Assembly (NCBI GenBank): GCA_963837155.1
Contig: CAWIMB010000001.1
Coordinates: 372,001-436,000, forward strand
Length of the DNA: 64,000 nt
Source of the DNA: DASQHW01 sp963837155
GTDB taxonomy: Bacteria; Actinomycetota; Acidimicrobiia; IMCC26256; PALSA-610
Direction of reading: 5' to 3'
In this document: positions 35,625 through 45,400 of the stretch, in pieces
Position numbering within the stretch: position 1 is the stretch's first letter
Layout: each line of letters begins with the position of its first letter
Notes under the pieces: model-generated
Database searches by the model: none
Seen by the model: only the letters and a program-made list of their open reading frames with translations
Told to the model about the DNA's origin: nothing
Made by a program: the position numbers and the translations under genes

Positions 35625-36008
35625 ATGGCCCTGCCCCGTCGCCTCGCCCGCTTCAATCGAGTGGTCACCAACCGGATCACACGACCGTTCGCCGCGTTCC
35701 TGCCGGGCTTCGCGGTCGTGGAGCACAAGGGCCGCCGCACGGGCCGCGTGTACCGGACGCCGGTCAACGCGTTCCGTCGCGGCGACGGATTCGTCATCGT
35801 GCTCACGTACACGAGCCGGACCGACTGGGTTGCCAACGTTCTCGCCGCTCAGGGCTGCGAACTCGTGCATTTCGGCCGGCGAATCACCGTCGAGGCGCCG
35901 ATACTGACTGCGGGCTCCGAGGCCGAGCACCTGTTTCCGACGATGCTTCGCCCGCTGCTGCGCGTCATGGGCGTCGACGAAGCCCTCTCCGTGACGCGTC
36001 GCGTATGA
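35625..36008 (+). CDS. Nitroreductase family deazaflavin-dependent oxidoreductase (DDN-like)
   Basis: A 127-residue split-barrel protein of the F420-dependent DDN/DUF385 family. The pattern is VVEHKGRRTGRVYRTPVNAFRRGDGFVIVLTY followed by TDWVANVLAAQGCELV, where the KGRRTG...TPV and TDWVxN segments contact F420. It points to F420 cofactor use, as in mycobacteria and Acidimicrobiia. ATG 35625 lacks a ribosome site, so the message may be leaderless. Confidence 0.85.
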   Translation: MALPRRLARFNRVVTNRITRPFAAFLPGFAVVEHKGRRTGRVYRTPVNAFRRGDGFVIVLTYTSRTDWVANVLAAQGCELVHFGRRITVEAPILTAGSEAEHLFPTMLRPLLRVMGVDEALSVTRRV

Positions 36009-36025
36009 CGCCTCGCGGTTGATCG

Positions 36026-36310
36026 TCAGCGCGGAGGGCGGCTGGCGCTCTTGCGCTCGCGACGCAACTGGCGCCGTTCGCGTTCGCTGAGACCGCCCCA
36101 TACTCCGCAGAGCTGATCCCAGCGCATCGCATACTCCAGGCACTGCCCGCGCACGGAACAGCCCGCGCATACGGCCTTCGCCTCACGCGCAGACTCACCG
36201 CGCGCTGGAAAGAAATCCACGATACCCACGTACTGGAGGCATTCGGCGTGTTGCCACCAGTCGGGAGAAAGTTCGTGGCCGACTACGGCTGGTCCTGCAG
36301 TTGTCACCAT
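36026..36310 (-). CDS. WhiB-family redox-sensing transcriptional regulator
   Basis: A 94-residue protein with the four WhiB cysteines: Cys24 (AECLQY) and CAGC plus a third (VCAGCSVRGQC), which bind a [4Fe-4S] cluster. The GVWGG turn and a basic C-terminal tail (RERRQLRRERK) follow for DNA or sigma-factor contact. WhiB proteins are restricted to actinobacteria and act with the principal sigma factor. Start ATG 36310. It is convergent with the deazaflavin oxidoreductase gene. Confidence 0.92.
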   Translation of the reverse strand: MVTTAGPAVVGHELSPDWWQHAECLQYVGIVDFFPARGESAREAKAVCAGCSVRGQCLEYAMRWDQLCGVWGGLSERERRQLRRERKSASRPPR

Positions 36311-36464
36311 GGCAGGGAGTGTTGATCGGTCGCCCTGTGTGGAGGAAGAGGGATAAGGGTGTGGGTTTCCTGTTGATAACTGGCACGCCTATCCACAATG
36401 GCCGGACACCAGCAGTGTCGTGGACATAATCTTCAGCGAGCGGTTGGTCGACGAGGAGGGTCTC

Positions 36465-36581
36465 ATGGGCGACAAGTCTCCGAAGAAGGCGAACAGCAAG
36501 AAGCCGGGCAAGACATTGAAGGAGAAACGCGCCGACAAGAACGCCAAGCGCGAGGAGAAGCGGCCCGGCTTCGGCGGCTGA
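36465..36581 (+). CDS. 38-residue Lys-rich MGDKSPKK protein
   Basis: A small gene with a clear GAGGAGGG site 5 bases before ATG 36465. It encodes 38 residues, MGDKSPKKANSKKPG followed by a Lys/Arg/Glu-rich tail ending RPGFGG. The MGDKSPK start is a widespread signature of tiny bacterial proteins of unknown function. The high charge suggests nucleic-acid binding, but this is a guess. It lies alone between WhiB and the AIM24-type gene. Confidence 0.65.
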   Translation: MGDKSPKKANSKKPGKTLKEKRADKNAKREEKRPGFGG

Positions 36582-36619
36582 ACCGAGTCCCGAAATAGGC
36601 GGTGGGTACAGTCGCCGCC

Positions 36620-37305
36620 ATGGACGTAGCTCTTCGGCACACACCCAGCTTCTCCGTCGCAGCCGCGTGGCACTCGGCGGCAACGAGCCCCTCAAGGTCG
36701 AGGCCGGGGCGATGATGGCGACGTCGAGCGGCGTCGCGTTGGACGCCAAGATGGAAGGCGGCTTGTTCAAGTCGCTGAAGCGCGCGGCACTGGGCGGCGA
36801 GTCGTTGTTCATCACGACGTTGACCGCACCCGCGCAGGGTGGATGGGTCGACGTCGCCGCGAATCTTCCCGGCGATTTGGCGGTGCTCCCAGTCGCGGAT
36901 GGTCAGGCGGTGTTCATCCAGCGCGGTTCGTGGTTGTGTTCGAGCGCTGGTGTCGAGCTCGACACCAAATGGGGCGGCTTCAAGAACCTCTTCGGCGGCG
37001 AGGGCGGCTTCGTCGTGCGTGCCGGCGGCAGCGGCACGGTCGTGCTGTCGTGCTACGGCGCGCTCGACACGATCACGCTCGCCGCGGGTGAGTCGATCGT
37101 GCTCGACACCGGGCACATGGTCGCCTACTCCGACGGCATCGGCATGGGGATACGCATGGCGACGGGCGGCGCGATCGGTTCGGCCAAGACCGCCGAAGGG
37201 CTCGTGTTCGACTTCACCGGCCCAGGCTGGGTCATGACCCAGACGCGCAACCCGAGCGCGCTGATCGACTGGCTCGCCGCGAATATGCCGGGCCAACGGG
37301 CCTGA
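36620..37305 (+). CDS. AIM24/TIGR00266-family protein, frame broken near 36665
   Basis: A protein of about 228 residues. ATG 36620 gives MDVALRHTPSFSVA, the normal family opening. A one-base shift near 36665 then moves to the frame of ALGGNEPLKVEAGAMMATSSG, which runs to 37305. Other segments are GGESLFITTLTA, RGSWLCSSAGVELDTKW and SIVLDTGHMVAYSD. AIM24-like proteins form trimeric beta-prism assemblies; their role in bacteria is unknown. The downstream ATP-binding gene starts 10 bases on. Confidence 0.75.
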
Positions 37306-37315
37306 CACGCACGCC

Positions 37316-38295
37316 ATGCCCGCAGTCGAGGCCGTCGGTCTCACGAAACGGTTCGGTCAGATCGAGGCGCTGCGCGGCGTCGACCTGTCGATCCCGCGCG
37401 GACGCGTCCTCGGGCTCCTCGGCCCCAATGGAGCCGGCAAGACGACCGCGGTGCGCATCCTCACGACACTGCTGAAGCCCGACAGCGGCCGAGCGATCGT
37501 CGACGGCATCGACGTGGTGAAGGAATCGCGCCGGGCCCGGGCGCGCATCGGGCTGACCGGCCAGTACGCGGCAGTCGACGAACGGCTTACGGGTTTCGAG
37601 AACCTCGAACACGTCGGCCGCCTGTTCCACCTGCCGCGTTCCGGTCGCGCAGCAAGCGGGCGCGCGATCTCCTCAGCCGCTTCGATCTCGAAGATGCCGG
37701 TCACCGCGTTGTGCGCGAGTACTCGGGCGGGATGCGGCGACGGCTCGACATTGCGATGAGCCTCATCGGGCGGCCGTCGGTGCTGTTCCTCGACGAGCCC
37801 ACCACCGGTCTCGATCCGCGCGCACGTTTGTCAATGTGGGCCCTCATCGAAGAGCTCGCGCGTGCCGGCACCACGACGCTGCTCACGACGCAATATCTCG
37901 AGGAGGCAGATCGGCTCGCCGACGAGATCATCGTCATCGACCACGGTTCGGTGATCGCGCGCGGCACCGCCGACGAATTGAAACGGCGAGTGGGCGGCGA
38001 ACGGCTCGAGGTGCGGATGGCAGACCCGAGCGAGCTCCCCCGTGTCGTCGAGCTTCTTGCGTCGCTGGCCTGCGGCGACGAGCTCACGGACGAGGCGGCC
38101 GCTTCCGTCGCAGTGCCGGTGCGTACGGCCGACGGCATCGTGCCCGAGGTCGTGCGCATGCTCGACGCGGCAGGACTGCACGTCGTTGACATCGGCGTAC
38201 GCCGCGTCACGCTCGACGACGTCTTTCTCACGTTGACCGGACACGCGGTCGAGGACGTGATCGAGACCGAACCCGAGCGGAAGCCCGCGTCGTGA
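37316..38295 (+). CDS. ABC transporter ATP-binding protein (DrrA-like), frame broken near 37640
   Basis: ATPase subunit of about 326 residues. Walker A is GPNGAGKTT and the Q-loop region TGQYAAVDERLTGFEN. Around 37640 the frame shifts and continues with RDLLSRFDLEDAGHRVV, the signature YSGGMRRRLDIA, Walker B SVLFLDEPTTGLDP and the H-loop region. The C-terminal extension (VVRMLDAAGLHVVDIGVRRVTLDDVFLTLTG) is typical of DrrA-type drug exporters. The stop overlaps the GTG of the permease gene (GTGA). Likely exports a hydrophobic compound with the next gene. Confidence 0.85.
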
Positions 38296-39137
38296 CTACC
38301 GGCACCGCCGGCGGCATCCTCGCCGAACCGACCGCCGAGGCTCCCGACGCGCACGACGTCCCGACCGGCGCGATCTGGGTGCTGCGCGACAGTTGGACGG
38401 AAGCGCTCCGGCACCTGCGCGCCGCGCCCCGGAGCCCCGAGCTGCTCGTGTTCGCCACGATCCAGCCCATCATGTTCGTGGTGCTGTTCGTCTACGTGTT
38501 CGGCGGCTCCATCAGTGTTCCCGGCTATTCGTCGTACGAGCAGTACCTCTTGCCGGGGATCTTTGCGCAGACGGTGTTGTTCGGCTCGACGTTCACGGGC
38601 GTCGGGCTCGCCGAAGACCTGTCGAAGGGTCTGATCGAACGCCTGCGCTCCTTGCCGATGTACACCTCGGCAGTGTTGATCGGCCGCACCATCTCCGACG
38701 TCTTACGCAACGTCTTTACGTTCATCATCATGTTCGTCGTCGCGTACCTGGTTGGATTCCGCATCGAGGGTTCGCTCGCGCAAGCTGCGCTCGCGACACT
38801 GCTGTTGTTCGCGTTCAGTTACGCATTCAGCTGGATCGCAGCCCTGATCGGACTTTCGGTGAAGTCGGCCGAAGCCGCCAACTCCGCCGGGTTCATCTGG
38901 ATGTTCCCGCTCACATTCGTCTCGTCGGCGTTCGTCGACACCGCGAACATGCCGAGCTGGTTGCAACCGATCGCCGACGCGAACCCGTTCACGATCGTGA
39001 CCAATGCCACCCGCGCGCTGTACAACGGCAACGATCCCGGCGCCGACTTCTGGATTGCGCTCGCGTGGGCGATCGGCATCACCATCGTGTTCGCGTCCCT
39101 GGCGGTCCGCCGGTTCAAGCGCGCCGCCCGCCGCTGA
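38292..39137 (+). CDS. ABC-2 type permease (DrrB-like)
   Basis: A 281-residue permease with six predicted membrane segments (for example IQPIMFVVLFVYVFGGSI, FTFIIMFVVAYLVGF, ALATLLLFAFSYAFSWIAALIGL, IALAWAIGITIVFASLAV). The DrrB-type segment NPFTIVTNATRALYNG precedes the last helix. It partners the upstream ATPase. The TetR gene converges on it and the two stop codons are adjacent, so the regulator may control a different target, the genes to its right. Confidence 0.85.
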   Translation: MTTGTAGGILAEPTAEAPDAHDVPTGAIWVLRDSWTEALRHLRAAPRSPELLVFATIQPIMFVVLFVYVFGGSISVPGYSSYEQYLLPGIFAQTVLFGSTFTGVGLAEDLSKGLIERLRSLPMYTSAVLIGRTISDVLRNVFTFIIMFVVAYLVGFRIEGSLAQAALATLLLFAFSYAFSWIAALIGLSVKSAEAANSAGFIWMFPLTFVSSAFVDTANMPSWLQPIADANPFTIVTNATRALYNGNDPGADFWIALAWAIGITIVFASLAVRRFKRAARR

Positions 39138-39809
39138 CTATCGCGGACGGGCCGGTCGGAACGCGGCGACCACCCGGGTGATCTCCTCGGGATCGTCGCC
39201 GAGCTGGGCGGGGAGATTGCCGTTGAGCCAGAGCGTCGCGATCCCGTGCACGAGCGACCATGCCGCCACGCCCGCAACGATCTGGTCGTTGTCCGCGTGG
39301 TCAGTGCCGTACAGCACGCGTGCCGATGTCGCGCGGGCGGCGCGCAGTTCGGGGTCGTCGGCGTGGTAGAGCTCGGGCCGGTACATGACCTCGAAGTGCG
39401 CCCGATGAGTAACCGCGAAGCGCACGTACGCGACGCCGACCTCGAGGAAACTCCCGTGCGTGCGTTCGGCATCGGCGAGCGCTTCGGCCAGCATGCGATA
39501 GCCATCGGTGGCGACCGCCGTGAGCAGCCCGGCCTTGTCGCCGAAGTGGTATGTCGCCGCGGCATGCGTGACACCCGCCCGTCGGGCGACCGCGCGCAGG
39601 CTCATCGCGGCGGGGCCGTCGGCCTCGATCGTCTCGACCGCGGCCTGGATCAGCGCGGGCCGGAGCGCGCCGTGGTGGTAGCGCGCGGCGCGGCTGGGGC
39701 CGAAGGCATGGAGCGACCATAGCCGAATCTTTCCATTGACAAGATGTCTCGCCCGTCGTAACTTTCCATTGGTAAGACCCGCTCGACGCTCGGAGGTGCG
39801 CGATGCCAC
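39138..39809 (-). CDS. TetR-family transcriptional regulator, start uncertain
   Basis: A TetR regulator with the N-terminal helix-turn-helix in RYHHGALRPALIQAAVETIEADG and LRAVARRAGVTHAAATYHFGDK, and a variable C-terminal ligand domain (about 125 residues). The only in-frame start is ATG 39809, which overlaps the divergent gene's start and would place two direct repeats inside the coding region. TetR proteins usually begin just before the helix-turn-helix, and ATG 39709 fits if one base was lost, so an indel near 39690 is suspected. The two repeats at 39729 and 39763 look like its own operators. Confidence 0.78.
   Translation of the reverse strand: MASRTSERRAGLTNGKLRRARHLVNGKIRLWSLHAFGPSRAARYHHGALRPALIQAAVETIEADGPAAMSLRAVARRAGVTHAAATYHFGDKAGLLTAVATDGYRMLAEALADAERTHGSFLEVGVAYVRFAVTHRAHFEVMYRPELYHADDPELRAARATSARVLYGTDHADNDQIVAGVAAWSLVHGIATLWLNGNLPAQLGDDPEEITRVVAAFRPARPR
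39729..39777. promoter_or_regulatory. Direct repeat CTTTCCATTG-x2-AAG, candidate TetR operators
   Basis: CTTTCCATTGACAAG (39729-39743) and CTTTCCATTGGTAAG (39763-39777) are 15-base near-identical copies with start points 34 bases apart (about three helical turns). They lie between the TetR gene and the divergent gene at 39803, so they probably bind the TetR protein and control both directions. Confidence 0.5.
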
Positions 39810-40198
39810 CGGTGCCCTGGCTCCAACGGGAAGTGCTGCAGCCCGATCGGGAGTACGTGGCGTTGGCGACGCGCCTCACGCTTTCGTCGTTCCGGTCGCT
39901 CCCGCGCTTCTTGCGGGGAACCTCACAGATTCGCAAGCAGCTCGAAACCCAACCCGGGCTCGTCGGCTACTCGCTGAACACCGACTTCCCTCACAAGACG
40001 TTCTTCACGCTTTCGGCGTGGATCGACAATGAAAGCGTGAATGCGTTCGCCCACGCCGCTCCCCACCGCGACGTCGTCGCGGGACTGCGGCCGATTATGA
40101 AAGACAGTCAGTTCGAGTTTTTCAGCGCGCGCGGTGACGAGTTGCCCCTGTCGTGGGGTGACGCAATGGCGCGATTGTTTCCGTCAACAAGCCCATGA
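39803..40198 (+). CDS. DUF3291/ABM-like dimeric barrel protein
   Basis: A 131-residue protein with a ferredoxin-like barrel pattern: LVGYSLNTDFPHKTFFTLSAW, an ENxxF-type helix and HAAPHRDVVAGLRPIMKDSQFEFF. It resembles DUF3291 and antibiotic biosynthesis monooxygenase-like proteins. ATG 39803 has a GGAGGTG site. It is divergent from the TetR gene and is followed 22 bases on by the carotenoid oxygenase, so a TetR-controlled two-gene operon is likely. Confidence 0.6.
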   Translation: MPPVPWLQREVLQPDREYVALATRLTLSSFRSLPRFLRGTSQIRKQLETQPGLVGYSLNTDFPHKTFFTLSAWIDNESVNAFAHAAPHRDVVAGLRPIMKDSQFEFFSARGDELPLSWGDAMARLFPSTSP

Positions 40199-40220
40199 AT
40201 CAGCGAGGAGCAGTACCGGC

Positions 40221-41549
40221 ATGACCACGGTCGAGAACCTCTACCTGACCGGCAACTACGCGCCCGTGCCCGATGAGCTCTCCGCGGTCGACTTGCCGGT
40301 GAGCGGTCGTCTTCCGCAGGAGCTGCAGGGCCGGTACCTGCGCAACGGACCCAACCCCGTGCTCGCGCCCGAGCCATCCACGTATCACTGGTTCACCGGC
40401 GACGGCATGGTCCACGGCGTTCGCCTGCGCGACGGGAAGGCCGAGTGGTATCGCAACCGGTGGGTCCGGTCGGCGAATGTTGCCGCGGCACTCGGTGAGC
40501 AGCCGCGCCCCGGCCCGGTGCACGCCGGCATGGACTTCTCGGCGAACACCAACGTGATCGGTCACGCGGGCCGCACGTTCGCGATCGTCGAGGCCGGTGC
40601 CCGGCCCTACGAGCTCTCCAACGAGCTCGAGACCGTCGGGCCGTGCGACTTCGACGGCACGTTGCCCGGCGGCTATACCGCGCACCCCAAGCGCGACCCG
40701 CAGACCGGTGAGCTGCACGCGATTTCGTACTTCTGGGGCTGGGGCAACAAGGTGCAGTACTCGGTCATCGGTATCGATGGCCGGGTGAACAAACTCGTCG
40801 ACGTTGACGTCAGCGGCTCGGTCAGCGTGCACGACATGTCGCTCACCGAGCGCTACGCGGTGATCTACGACCTGCCGGTCGTGTTCGATCTCGAGGCCGC
40901 AGGCGCGGGTGCGAGCTTCCCGTATCGCTGGGACCCGGAGTACAACGCGCGCGTTGGATTGTTGCCGCGCACGGGAACGGCCGACGACGTGAAGTGGTTC
41001 GACGTCGAGCCGTGCTACGTGTTCCACCCGCTCAACGCGTACGACGACGGCGATCAGGTCATCCTCGACGTCGTGCGCCATCCGCGCATGTTCGCAACCG
41101 ACCGCCACGGCCCCAACGAAGGCGGAACAACACTCGACCGGTGGACGATCGATATCCCGGCCGGGAAGTTGCGCGAGGAACGCGTCGACGATCACAGCCA
41201 GGAGCTGCCGCGTGTCGACGAGCGTCGCGTCGGTCGTCGCCACCGGTTCGGATACGCGATGACCGTGCCGGACGGTGCGCTGGTCAAGCACGACTTCGAA
41301 CGCGGAACGACCGAGGTTCGTGCTTCCGACACGGTGCACGCCGGCGAAGCCGTGTTCGTACCCCGAGCTGACGACGCGGCCGAGGACGACGGCTGGGTCA
41401 TGAGCATCGTCTACGACGCCCACCGCGATGCCAGCGACCTCGTCGTGCTCAACGCGCAAGACTTCACCGGCGAACCGCAAGCGGTCGTGCACCTCCCCGC
41501 CCGCGTGCCCTTCGGTTTCCACGGCAACTGGATCCCCGACGGGGTGTAG
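40221..41549 (+). CDS. Carotenoid cleavage oxygenase (RPE65 family)
   Basis: A 442-residue non-haem iron oxygenase with a seven-bladed propeller. The family opening LRNGPNPVL is followed by HWFTGDGMVHGVRL. The four iron histidines can be placed in GGYTAHPKRD, VSVHDMSLT, YVFHPLNAYDDGD and the end FGFHGNWIPDGV. Members cleave carotenoids, apocarotenoids or stilbene-like compounds. ATG 40221 has a GCGAGGAG site. No carotenoid biosynthesis gene is in the window. Confidence 0.9.
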   Translation: MTTVENLYLTGNYAPVPDELSAVDLPVSGRLPQELQGRYLRNGPNPVLAPEPSTYHWFTGDGMVHGVRLRDGKAEWYRNRWVRSANVAAALGEQPRPGPVHAGMDFSANTNVIGHAGRTFAIVEAGARPYELSNELETVGPCDFDGTLPGGYTAHPKRDPQTGELHAISYFWGWGNKVQYSVIGIDGRVNKLVDVDVSGSVSVHDMSLTERYAVIYDLPVVFDLEAAGAGASFPYRWDPEYNARVGLLPRTGTADDVKWFDVEPCYVFHPLNAYDDGDQVILDVVRHPRMFATDRHGPNEGGTTLDRWTIDIPAGKLREERVDDHSQELPRVDERRVGRRHRFGYAMTVPDGALVKHDFERGTTEVRASDTVHAGEAVFVPRADDAAEDDGWVMSIVYDAHRDASDLVVLNAQDFTGEPQAVVHLPARVPFGFHGNWIPDGV

Positions 41550-42308
41550 TCAATCGGCGCGGGGGATGGCGCGGCCTTGGAAGTCGCCGATCAGGGAAAC
41601 CTGTACGCGGTCGCTGTCAGGTGCGGCGTCGAACTCGGACAGCTTCTTGCGGTAGTAGTCGGCGCGCATGTCACCCTCGGATGCGGCGTTGTACGTCGGG
41701 TACAGCGCGCGGCGCGCGACCGATGACGTGTTCGGACCGCTGCGGTGGGGCGTCCGCGAGTGGAACCAGAGTGTCTGCCCGGCGCGCACCTCGACCGGGT
41801 CCCACTGCATCGTGTCGACGATCTCACTTCTGATGCAGCCGACGTCGTCAACCGGGAGCGCCTCGTGGTGCATGCGGGACACGACTTCAAGACAGCCGTT
41901 GTCGGCGAGCGAGTCGTCGATCGCCACCATGCACGACACGTGGGTGTCGATGAACGGATACGCGGGTGCGTCCTGGTGGGGCGCGTAGCCGGCGCCGCCC
42001 GCAAGCTTGTAGTTGATCTTCTCCTTGTACAGCACGGCGGGTTCACCGAGCAGCGCGCCCGCCGTCTCGAGCAGCGGGCCCGTCGTGAGCAATGCACGGA
42101 GCCCGTCGTGGAACGGAATCAAGTTCTCGCTCCGGCACAGCTTGGGACCGTCGTCAGTCATCTCGCGGTGGTGCAGCCAGCCGTCACCGGCGTCAGGCCA
42201 CGACGCGATGTCGTCGGCCCATCCCTGTAACTCGCGCACGCCGTCATGGTCGAGCGTCGAGACGAGCAACCACCCCGTCTCCTTGAAATACGCGTAGGGG
42301 TCATTCAT
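41550..42308 (-). CDS. Phytanoyl-CoA dioxygenase (PhyH) family protein
   Basis: A 252-residue Fe(II)/2OG oxygenase. The iron motif H-x-D is in GYAPHQDAPAYPF (about residue 120) and the distal His in SRTPHRSGPN, with a nearby Arg for 2-oxoglutarate. It starts at ATG 42308 (MNDPYAYFKETGWLLV); 42371 is an in-frame alternative. It converges with the carotenoid oxygenase, whose stop is the preceding base. A 24-base repeat lies just before its start. Confidence 0.82.
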   Translation of the reverse strand: MNDPYAYFKETGWLLVSTLDHDGVRELQGWADDIASWPDAGDGWLHHREMTDDGPKLCRSENLIPFHDGLRALLTTGPLLETAGALLGEPAVLYKEKINYKLAGGAGYAPHQDAPAYPFIDTHVSCMVAIDDSLADNGCLEVVSRMHHEALPVDDVGCIRSEIVDTMQWDPVEVRAGQTLWFHSRTPHRSGPNTSSVARRALYPTYNAASEGDMRADYYRKKLSEFDAAPDSDRVQVSLIGDFQGRAIPRAD

Positions 42309-42310
42309 AT

Positions 42311-42334
42311 GGGTCGACTCCGCGCTCCGCTCCC
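42311..42334 (-). repeat. 24-base repeat, second copy (see 919-942)
   Basis: Minus strand GGGAGCGGAGCG, one variable base, GGAGTCGACCC; one base differs from the copy upstream of thrB. It ends 2 bases before the dioxygenase start codon. It may be a dispersed extragenic repeat of this genome. Confidence 0.45.
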
Positions 42335-42421
42335 CTCCGGTCGCTGCGCTGTCGTCTCTCCCATCGGACATTGACCGTAGTCGGTCTACGATCTCGCTCG
42401 TCGGGGAACCAAGGAGCGCCG

Positions 42422-45400
42422 ATGGAGTGCGCGAGCTGCGGGAAGGCAAACCGCGCCGGCGCTCGCTTCTGCGGCGGGTGCGGTGCGCCACTCGTCCTGC
42501 GCTGCGACTCGTGCGGCGCCGAGCGCGAGGCGGACGCCAAGTTCTGCGACACCTGCGGGAATGCATACGCCGCGGCACCTGCGCAAGCCGCGCCCGGCAC
42601 GCGCAAGGTCGTCACCGTCCTCTTCACCGACCTCGCCGGGTCGACGTCACTGCACGAACGCACCGACGCCGAGGCGGTGCGGCGGTTGATGCAGCAGTAC
42701 TACGCGGCGGTGCGCACCGCGATCGAGATGCATCAGGGCACGGTTGTCAAGCTCATCGGCGATGGCGTGATGGCCGTGTTCGGGGTGCCGCATGTCGCCG
42801 AAGATGACGCGCTCCGCGCCGTGCATGCCGCCGTCGCGGCCCAGGACGCGTTTAACCGTCTGGCGGAGGACGTCGCCGACCGGCTCGGATCGCTTTCGAT
42901 GCGCGTGGGCATCAACACCGGCGAAGTCGTCGTGAGCGAGGCAGACGACGACGTCGTCGGTGATCCAGTGAACGTCGCAGCGCGCCTCGAGCACGCGGCA
43001 CCGGATGGCGGCGTGCTCATCGGCGAGGCGACGCGGCGACTCGTGCACGAGAAGGTGACGCTCGCGTCCGCGGGTGAGCTCGCGCTCAAGGGCCGCGCCG
43101 ACCCTGTCCCCGCGTATCGCGTCGTGTCGCTGCAACCACCGGACGACACCCGGACGACGGTGTTCGTCGGCCGCGACCGCGAACTCGAACGTCTCCTCGC
43201 CGTGTACGACGACGCCGCGGGCGGGGCGCGGGCACGGCTCGCGATGGTCATCGGCTCGCCCGGTCTCGGCAAGTCTCGGTTGCTCGCCGAGCTCACACGC
43301 GATCTCGACAGTCGCGCCACGGTGCTGTTCGGACGCTGCGATCACGCGGGCGGCGGGACGTTCGCGCCGCTGGCGGACGCACTGCGTCTGCTCACGGGCC
43401 TCGACGAGAGCGCACCTGCCGATACCGCGCGTGCAGCGATCGCCGACCTCATCGCGGAGGAGGAGCCTGAGCGCGACCGTATTGTCACCGGCGTCGCATC
43501 GCTGCTCGGCGGTTCGGCACCATCGACCGAGGAAGCGTTCTGGTCGGTGCGGCGGTTCCTCGCGACGCTCGGGCGCTCGCGTCCGGTCGTCCTGACCCTC
43601 GACGACCTGCACTGGGCCGAGCCGCTCCTGCTGGATCTGATCGGGCACCTCATCGAATGGAGCGGCGACGTCCCGTTGTTCGTGCTCGGCGCGGCCCGAC
43701 CCGAACTTCGTGACGCACGATCGTCGCTCACGGTCGCCGGCGGCATCGTCACCGACGTCGTGACCCTCGACGGCCTGGATGCTCGCGCCGCGACACGCCT
43801 CGCGGCCGACGTGATCGGCACCGAGCAGTTGCCCGCGGCCGTCGCCGGACACGTCCTCGCGGCGAGCGAAGGGAACCCGCTGTACCTGCGCGAGCTGGTG
43901 CGCATGCTGGTCGAGGACGGCGCAGTGGTGCAATCGGGCGAGCAGTGGGTGGCGACCGTCGAGCTCGCCGAACGCGAGATGCCGCCGACGATCCACGCCC
44001 TCCTCGCCGCGCGCATCGAACGTCTCCGGCCGGAAGAGCGGACGGCACTGGAGCGCGCCTCGGTGATCGGCAAACAGTTCTCGAACGCCGCACTCGAGCA
44101 CCTCTTGCCCGCGAACTTGCGCGCCGATCTCGACCCATGTCTCGAGGCACTGCGACGACGCGAGCTCATCGAGCGTGACACCGGTTGGTTCCTCGGTGAC
44201 CCCGTATACCGCTTCCATCACGTACTGATTCGAGACGCCGCGTACCGCCGGCTGTTGAAGGGGTCCCGCGCCGAGCTGCACGTACAGTTCGCAGACTGGC
44301 TGGAAGCGCGGGCCGGTGACACGCTCGCCGATCACGACGAGACGCTGGGCTGGCACCTGGAGCAGTCGCACCAACATCTGCGCGAGCTCGGGCCGCTCGA
44401 CGAGAGCGGGCGCGCGTGCGGTGCGCGGGCGGTGCGCCATCTGGCCGCGGCGGGGAGACGGGCGCTCGCACGCGACGACGTCGCGGCCGCGGCCGGCCTG
44501 CTCGGACGCGCGATTGAATGCGCCGAGCCAACCGACGACGAACGCGCCGACCTGGCGCTCGACTGGTGCGAAGCGCTGCTCGCCGCGGGCGACGTCGACA
44601 ATGCGCGCACCGCGGTCGACGAGCTCGCACAATCGATCGGCGGTTCCGCTCGCTTGCGTGCATGGCACGCGTGCTTCGCCGCGCAGCTGGCTGTGCTCAC
44701 CGCACCCCAGCACCTTCGCGAGACCGCCGGAGCGGTCTCGGAAGCGGCCGACACGCTCGCCGCCGCCGGCGACGACGCGGGCGAGGCGAAAGCGCGCTGG
44801 GTACACGCCCTCGCGCTCGGCGCGGCTCGGAGAGGTAGGCGCCACGGAAGCGGCGCTCGAACGCGCGCTGGCCGCCGCGCGCAAGGCCGGCGACCGGCGC
44901 CGTGCGAATGCGGTGCTTGCCGCTGCGCCGCTCGCGCAACTCGCGGGACCGAGCCCGGTGACGCGGCGAGCGGCCGGTGTCTCGACGTCGTGCGCGTGCT
45001 GCGAATCACCGCGGGTGCACCGGCGGTCGAAGCCGTCGCGTTGCGGTGCCAGGCCGTGCTCGAGGCACTGCGGAGTCGCACCGACGCGGCGCGCCGCATG
45101 ATCGGTGCGTCTCGGCGCATTGTCGAGGACCTCGGTGTCGCACCGCGCTTGCTCGAGACCGAGATGTTCGCGGGGATGGTCGAGCTGCTCGCTAGTGAAC
45201 CCCTGGACGCCGAGCGTCACCTGCGTGCGTCCTACGACGGATTCCGCAGCCGCGGCTTGCGCGTCGACGCCGCGCAAGCGGCGGCGCTCCTCGGCCGCGC
45301 GCTGCTCGACCAGGGCCGCGCCGCCGAAGCCGAAGCACTCAGCCACGAAAGCGAGGAGCTCGCCGGCGACGACCTCAAAGCGGGAATTGCGTGGCGTGGC

